A DNA stretch of 64,000 bases from contig CM065298.1 in NCBI GenBank assembly GCA_032871835.1, positions 75,544,154 to 75,608,153 on the forward strand, in the 5' to 3' direction. Every line of letters starts with the position of its first letter. The first letter of the stretch is position 1. Of this stretch, positions 58,813 through 64,000 are shown piece by piece. Made by a program: the position numbers and the translations under genes. Below the pieces are notes generated by a model that saw only the letters and a program-made list of their open reading frames with translations, was not told the DNA's origin and ran no database searches. The DNA comes from Dipteronia dyeriana (Eukaryota > Streptophyta > Magnoliopsida > Sapindales > Sapindaceae).

Positions 58813-59724
58813 TAATAATAATAATAATAATTAACCAACCATAAAAGGTGTAACCTGTTAGCACAGTTGGTTGGGTTACTCTCAAGTCCCAACCACATTG
58901 ATGGTGGTGGTTTACGTCCCTCCATTTTCCCTTTCATTTAGCTTAATTTTAACAATTTTTAATATCTTTTTTTTTTCCATTTTTTCAATTCATTTCTCAA
59001 ATTTTCATCTTTTTCTAAAATAAAACAATTCATTTTTTCTTTTCAAACCTCTTCAGTACCCTCAATTTATCTTACTTAATTTAATTTTATTTTATTTTAA
59101 CTTATATATTATTATTTTAAACTTTTGTTATTTCTAATAATTTTAGGTTGACATACCTAACACATCGTATTAACACACCCTAAAATCTCAAAATTTTAAT
59201 TTATTGTATTAATATAGTCCATCTATTATTATGAATCATTTTATTTTATCTTTTGATATTTTTCTTTATTTTATAGTTTTAATTTATTTTGAATCAATAA
59301 ATCGATAATTTACTAAAAATTAGAAGAATAACAAATTCAAAAACGAATCTAGTAATATTTATTAATCAATTATTTTGTCTAAATTTAAAGTTAATTCATA
59401 ATAAATACAAAACAAAATTTCGTATTATAAAATTAGATTGTAATTTATGTTGCTTTTATTGTTATTATTCATTTATTAATTATGTTTCTTGTTTTTATTT
59501 CTTTTTAAATATAATATTATTTAGTTTATTTTGAGTAAGCGTTCTTTTGCTTTATTTTATACACTATACTTCAGTATACTATGAATTTTTCTTTATTAAA
59601 AAAAACTCAATTTTGTTTGCTAAAAATATAGATTTTGTTTTGATCTCAATTTTTCAATTTTTTTTATATAATTGCTATAATGTTCAAGTGCCCCACTTGA
59701 TTAAAATTTCGAGGTCTATCACTG
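58699..59724. mobile_element. Non-autonomous hAT-like DNA transposon (1,026 bp)
   Basis: The left end is CAAGGGCGGACCCACG and the reverse complement of the right end is CAGTGATAGACCTCG, an imperfect terminal inverted repeat of hAT style. Subterminal GGGGCAC motifs occur at both ends (GGCGGGGCACGAG and GTGGGGCACTTG). The flanks CTTCTAAC and CTTGTAAC form an 8-bp duplication with one change, the size typical of hAT. The interior is AT-rich, with a TA run at 58778-58808, and has no transposase. Confidence 0.75.
58857..58921 (+). other. tRNA-like (SINE-head-like) segment inside the hAT-like element
   Basis: GTTAGCACAGTTGGTTGGG resembles an RNA polymerase III A box, and GGTTTACGTCCCT, about 35-50 bases later, resembles a B box. 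The tRNA cloverleaf itself is not evident, and chance similarity is possible. Confidence 0.3.
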
Positions 59725-60685
59725 CTTGTAACCAATTTCACCGATAAGGTAACCATATTTACGGCTTCAGTAACCTTTTCTATGACTTTAGTAACCATTT
59801 TAAATTTTGACTTTTAACCACTTTCACGGATATGGTAACCACTTTCACAACACCAGTAACCCTTTTTATAGCTTTAGTAACCATTTTTAACATTTAAGAA
59901 TTTTGATTTGTAACCATTTTCACGGCTCCGGTTACCATGTTTACGGGTTTGGTAACCATTTTTCAATTTTTTTTTTATATTTTGACTTGTAACCATTTTC
60001 AGAGATATGGTTACCACCTTCACGGCTCCGGTAACCCTTTTGACGGCTTCGGTAGCCATTTGTTAATTTTTGATATTTTGCCTTGTAGCCATTTTCACGG
60101 CATTGGCAACCATTTATACGGCTTTGGTAGCCAATTTTTTATTTTTGATATTTTGACTTGTAAACATTTACACGGCGATGGTAACCATTTTCACGGCTCC
60201 AGTAAACATTTTAAGGCTTTGGTAACCATTTTTTAATTTTTAAAATTTTGACTTGAAACCATTTTCACGGTATGGGTAACCATTTTTACGGTTCCTGTAA
60301 CCATTTATATGGCTTTGGTAACAATTTTTAAAATTTTAATATTTTAACTTGTAACCATTTTTTTGGCCACAACACCAATAACCATTTTAAGGCTTTGGTA
60401 ACAATTTTTTAATTTTTGAAATTTTAAACGGTAACCATTTTCACGGCTTCAGTAACCGCTTTCATGGCTACGGTAACCATTTATACGGTTTTGTTAACCA
60501 TTTTACATTTTTAAATTTTGACCTGTAATAATTTTCATGGCGATGGTAACCATTTTAACGGCTCTAGTAACTATTTTACAGCTTTAATAACCACTTTTTA
60601 ATTTTTGAAATTTTGACTTGTAACAATTTTCATGGCATTGATAATCACTTTCATGTTTCTGGTAACTATTTATACGGCTTTTGTA

Positions 60686-61089
60686 TGTTGGAATCCCATT
60701 CATTGGTAACGCAGCGGAAATCGGTTTTTAAATTTTTATATAGATCATAATTGATCTGGAACCAATAAACTTGGAATCGTAATTTTTTTTTCGGAACTAA
60801 TACATATTAATTATTACAATAATAAATAAATACGTAAACACAGGAAATTGTAATCAATATAATCAGAAGAAAAAAATCTTACCAACGTTTGGAGGTTCCT
60901 TCACTTTATGATATGCTTATGTCTGAACCAATCGATCATCCTCGTTATCTCCCGGGACTGGTAACTACGTGTGACTGGTAACTGCGTGTGGGCGCATCAC
61001 GGTCTTAGGAACTTGAATGGAGAATGTAGAGAGAATTTAAGAAACTCTTTCTTTTTATTAGAAAAACAATTCTAGAACTATTCTAGAAG

Positions 61090-61135
<46 letters not shown>

Positions 61136-62880
61136 TCTTTTTCGTTAACAGTGCACAACTACTCAAAATCAAGCACACAAAACAATTTCTCTCTTTACGC
61201 ACACATACATCATAACAAAGGAAGCCCTTTCACTCAGATATCTGTTGTTTGCATTTATCTCTTTTGTTGTTGTATTGAACACAAATACAAATCGAATCTC
61301 ATCCAAATCAAATTTGCTGATGCGTTGATATCAGGTTTCGGTTAAAATAAAAAATCTATAAAACGCTTTTATAATCTTTTAAATAATTGTACAATATCTT
61401 ATTCAAAAATAAAATCTATATTTTATTTATCATTAAAGAAATTGTGTATATTTAAAATATAAAAAAATTCAAATATATTCCAAATTATTTTATTTAATAA
61501 ATGAGATAATCTTATTATCTCATCATTCAAAATAAATAACTAAAACCCTTCATTTAAGATTAATTACACTATTAAATAATCTCATTATTTAATTGTCATA
61601 ATTGTTAATTTAATCAATTGAATAATCTAATTACTCAATTAACTCCTGACACGTGTCACTTTCATAACATAAAAATTTGGACAATCCAATTAATTATTCG
61701 TGACCCTTGTTACTAAAAATCAATTGGGCTAGCAAGGGGACCTAATGGATCCACAATATTTTGAGCTCTAATAATTCTCGGAATCATTAATTAAACTCTT
61801 TAATTTATATTACTTAATTATTAACTTCGGTGTTATTCCACTAAAAACCCGAAACTACACTCTCTCAACTGCAGACGCTTTTACACAGACCAATACAACT
61901 CGGTGTCCATCGATATAGCTATTACACATGGTGTGATCCTCCACAGTAGTTCGTAATTAGAGCTGGGTCATAATGTCCATTATAGCCCTCTAATTAGATA
62001 TATCCTTTAAGTACCATTGATTCTCTAATGATCAATAAATCCTATTTCCTCACGGAATTATGAGAAGCGAAGTCTTAGAAAAGAAGAAACAAACTAATAC
62101 TACCATGTCGATCCCAATCCTCGAAGCCTGCAGGAGCATCCGATTCTGCCCGCGGACTAGGCCTTATAGAAAGGATTTAGTGGCTGAACCGCATTACTCG
62201 TGATGGAATATGGGTAGCACTCATATTGACCAAGCTCTGAATCAACCCTTAAAGGAACTACTATCTACTTCTCATAAAAAGGAGTGGATTCCACTATTGT
62301 GTACAAACCTTCCCAGCCATAAGCCAAACCGCAATCCCAACATATGTAGTATATAGATCAGGAACTGCATCCGACCTCACCCATGGTGTATCAATGATCA
62401 CGATCTAACCTGAATAAGTCGATAAGACACTCAAGATTAAGATCACCCCTATGTAGCCATCATTAGTTGATATATACGAATCTCATCGGTAAACGGATCT
62501 TGGTGAGAGATTCATATAGATTATGGTCCAGTCCTATATGATCACATCATACAAGGTGCCTCCATTCCCATATCTCATATGAATGATTCAAGATAGAATA
62601 ACCGTACATTACAGAATGGACCGCAGCTATAGATTGACTACAAATAAAGTACCCAACTTTATTTGCTATCTACAGACTATTTAGATTGCACGTCTCTTAC
62701 TGTATCCATCTGTATATAACACTCATATATATAGTTCGAGATTACATCCGGCAATCTTGGATGTTAAATATATGCACAAGTTATAAAATAAAAAACACAA
62801 CAAGAATGAATTGAACTTTTCCTTTTATTTATTGCACAAATCTATTTACAAATTACATCTTTAGGGCATTAACCCCAACA
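60686..62880 (-). mobile_element. Family-E solo LTR (2,195 bp), perfect TTGTA duplication
   Basis: On the minus strand it begins TGTTGGGGTTAATGCCC and ends ATGGGATTCCAACA. TTGTA flanks it at 60681-60685 and 62881-62885. The interior is LTR-like: AATAAATAAAAGG near the start, no ORF, and a CGCTGCGTTACC end typical of copia U5. A TA run lies at 61092-61131. No second copy or internal genes are present. The lineage is unassigned. Confidence 0.85.
61092..61132 (+). repeat. (TA)n microsatellite in family-E LTR
   Basis: About 20 TA units inside the solo LTR. Confidence 0.95.
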
Positions 62881-62970
62881 TTGTAACCATTTTTAATTTT
62901 TTAATATTTTGACATGTAACCTTTTTCAAGGTGATAGTAACCATTTTCACGGCACTAGTAACCATTTTTG

Positions 62971-63259
62971 ACGCTGGGTACTAAAGATAAACAACATGTT
63001 AATAATGTCAGAGATCCTTGTATAGATGCATCAAAAGGTTTAGGTTAACAAAAAAAATACTGACGGGGATGCCTCGTAAATGTGGGAAACCTAGGAAATC
63101 TGGGCAAACTATAAAGACGTATCATGCCAATCCCCAGACCAACATCAATACAATATCAAGCAACACAGCACACATGATCGACCCAATTTTTACAAAAAAC
63201 ATTGACAATACAATGATGGATCAAGTTCAACTCGTGTTACAATAGTCATTCACCCTTCA
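62971..63259. other. Unassigned stretch with a short basic ORF
   Basis: A plus-strand frame of 75 codons (63018-63245) has a basic start (MPRKCGKPRKSGQTIKTYHA) and a polar remainder. I do not recognise it, and it lacks upstream or downstream context of a gene. It may be the tail of retrotransposon sequence preceding the LTR to its right. Confidence 0.3.
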
Positions 63260-63883
63260 ATAGATGTATTCTCAACCCAAATACTGGATTTGAATTTGAC
63301 TTTAAGTTTCGGCCCATATGCTCTATTTGGACCTCAAGCCTTATTTACTTTTTCTAGCAACCATTCAACTACTAAGAGATGAATGTTTTAAGTTGCTAGG
63401 GGGCTAAATCTAGTTTTGAAGAAGTTTATTTATGACTTCTTTGAAAATCAGAATTGGAGTTATTTCCTAGTATTATTTAAAGTTGTTTGACTAATGTTTA
63501 GCTTTTCTGTTTTTAGTTTGGGTTGTTCCAAGGCTAGAATTTATTTCTCTTTTGTTTCCTATGCTCGGAGGGTTGATCCAAGAGTAGTTTTTATTTCTTG
63601 TGTTCCCTATGCTTGGAGAGTTTTTCCAAGTTTAAATACCCTATTTTCGGATTGTAATGAGTAAGTGAATGAAAGAATAATTTCAGAATCTTTTGAGATG
63701 TCTTTTATCCCAAAATTCTTATCTCTTTGGTGGACTACGAAGAGCGATGAATTTATTTAATAATTTTTTATCTTGGGGTGGTGTTTCTATATCCCCAAGT
63801 GGTGAATTGGTTCCAAGATTTCTAATTCATTTTCCCTATAAACATTGTTATCTTAACTTCTTTTATTCTGCCATACTGAAACA
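63260..63883 (+). repeat. 3' part of another LTR, left boundary unclear
   Basis: The text TTCTTTTATTCTGCCATACTGAAACA leads directly into a PBS and so is an LTR end. It holds a direct repeat, CCTATGCT.GGAG.GTT..TCCAAG (near 63558 and 63606), and TTTAAATACCC near 63631 as a TATA-like region. The start of the LTR was not found and may be diverged or lost. The body of the element runs past the right edge. Confidence 0.65.
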
Positions 63884-63891
63884 ATATCATT

Positions 63892-63903
63892 TGGTATTAG
63901 AGC
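63892..63903 (+). other. Primer-binding site of the element at the right edge
   Basis: TGGTATTAGAGC matches the initiator-methionine-tRNA type with one change. An ATG follows in ATCATGGAATTCATTCTCC near 63933-63940, a possible gag start. Confidence 0.8.
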
Positions 63904-64000
63904 AGTTGGTTCGCAATTTTTTGGTGTTTGATCATGGAATTCATTCTCCATCATGGCAAGGTGTATGAATTATCATGGTCGAGAAATCCGGGCAGATGAT

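Larger units (their letters stand above)
58150..62970 (+). repeat. Diverged GTAACC minisatellite, split by two insertions
   Basis: The basic unit of about 24-26 bases is GTAACCATTTTCACGGCTCCG. Three to four such units are followed by an AT-rich link, about TTTTTAATTTTTAAAATTTTGACTT, giving a higher-order repeat of roughly 100-125 bases. The array occupies about 58150-58698, 59725-60685 and 62881-62970. It is interrupted by a hAT-like element and by a family-E solo LTR, whose target duplications lie inside repeat units. Units are diverged, so it is not a recent expansion. Confidence 0.88.

Noticed and set aside
58123..60236. ORFs on both strands with repeated VTK or CNHFHG units
   Set aside because: They are translations of the GTAACC minisatellite; stops fall at random between arrays and there is no start context.

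Overview
This window looks like nuclear DNA from the repeat-rich intergenic part of a flowering-plant genome. It is AT-rich, has no bacterial-style gene packing, and almost every stretch that can be read as protein is gag, protease, reverse transcriptase, RNase H or integrase of plant LTR-retrotransposon lineages (Ty3/gypsy Athila and Tat; Ty1/copia, including a SIRE-like gag). I found no convincing host gene, tRNA, rRNA or CRISPR array. The species cannot be named from the sequence.

Layout. (1) 1-11201: minus-strand Athila-type element whose 3' end lies beyond the left edge. It has a 5' LTR at 9693-11201, a PBS at 9670-9687, then decayed gag, protease, RT, RNase H and integrase, and an env-like leader at the left. 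A 2.68-kb solo LTR (family B) sits inside its integrase gene with a perfect 5-bp duplication. (2) 11203-14252: remains of older gypsy-type LTRs and plus-strand coding debris, including a run of 31 G. (3) 14253-34007: one old family-B solo LTR with matching GTAAA duplications at its two far ends. It has been split by a second, inverted family-B solo LTR (16244-18696, perfect AGAGG duplication) and by a 14.4-kb minus-strand Tat-type element (19524-33948). The Tat element itself holds one full and one truncated LTR of a copia family (family D) and an antisense extra ORF. (4) 34008-37366: a very decayed minus-strand copia pol fragment and AT-rich sequence with a recurring short motif. (5) 37367-57909: a minus-strand, gag-only SIRE-like copia element (about 6.2 kb without insertions). 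It is interrupted by a nearly complete plus-strand copia element of family D (40863-52939), whose integrase is in turn split by another family-B solo LTR (45656-48238), and by a family-D solo LTR (53601-55831). (6) 57910-64000: a diverged GTAACC-rich minisatellite split by a 1.03-kb hAT-like element and a 2.2-kb solo LTR (family E, minus), followed by the tail of another LTR with a PBS close to the right edge.

How it fits together. Target-site duplications were readable at almost every nested boundary, so the order of insertion can be reconstructed by sequence inspection. Most coding remnants carry several stops or frameshifts. The family-D copia RT-RNase H block (49180-50697) is the only long near-intact reading frame. 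Family and lineage names (Athila, Tat, SIRE) rest on recognisable protein motifs and primer-binding sites, not on any database search.
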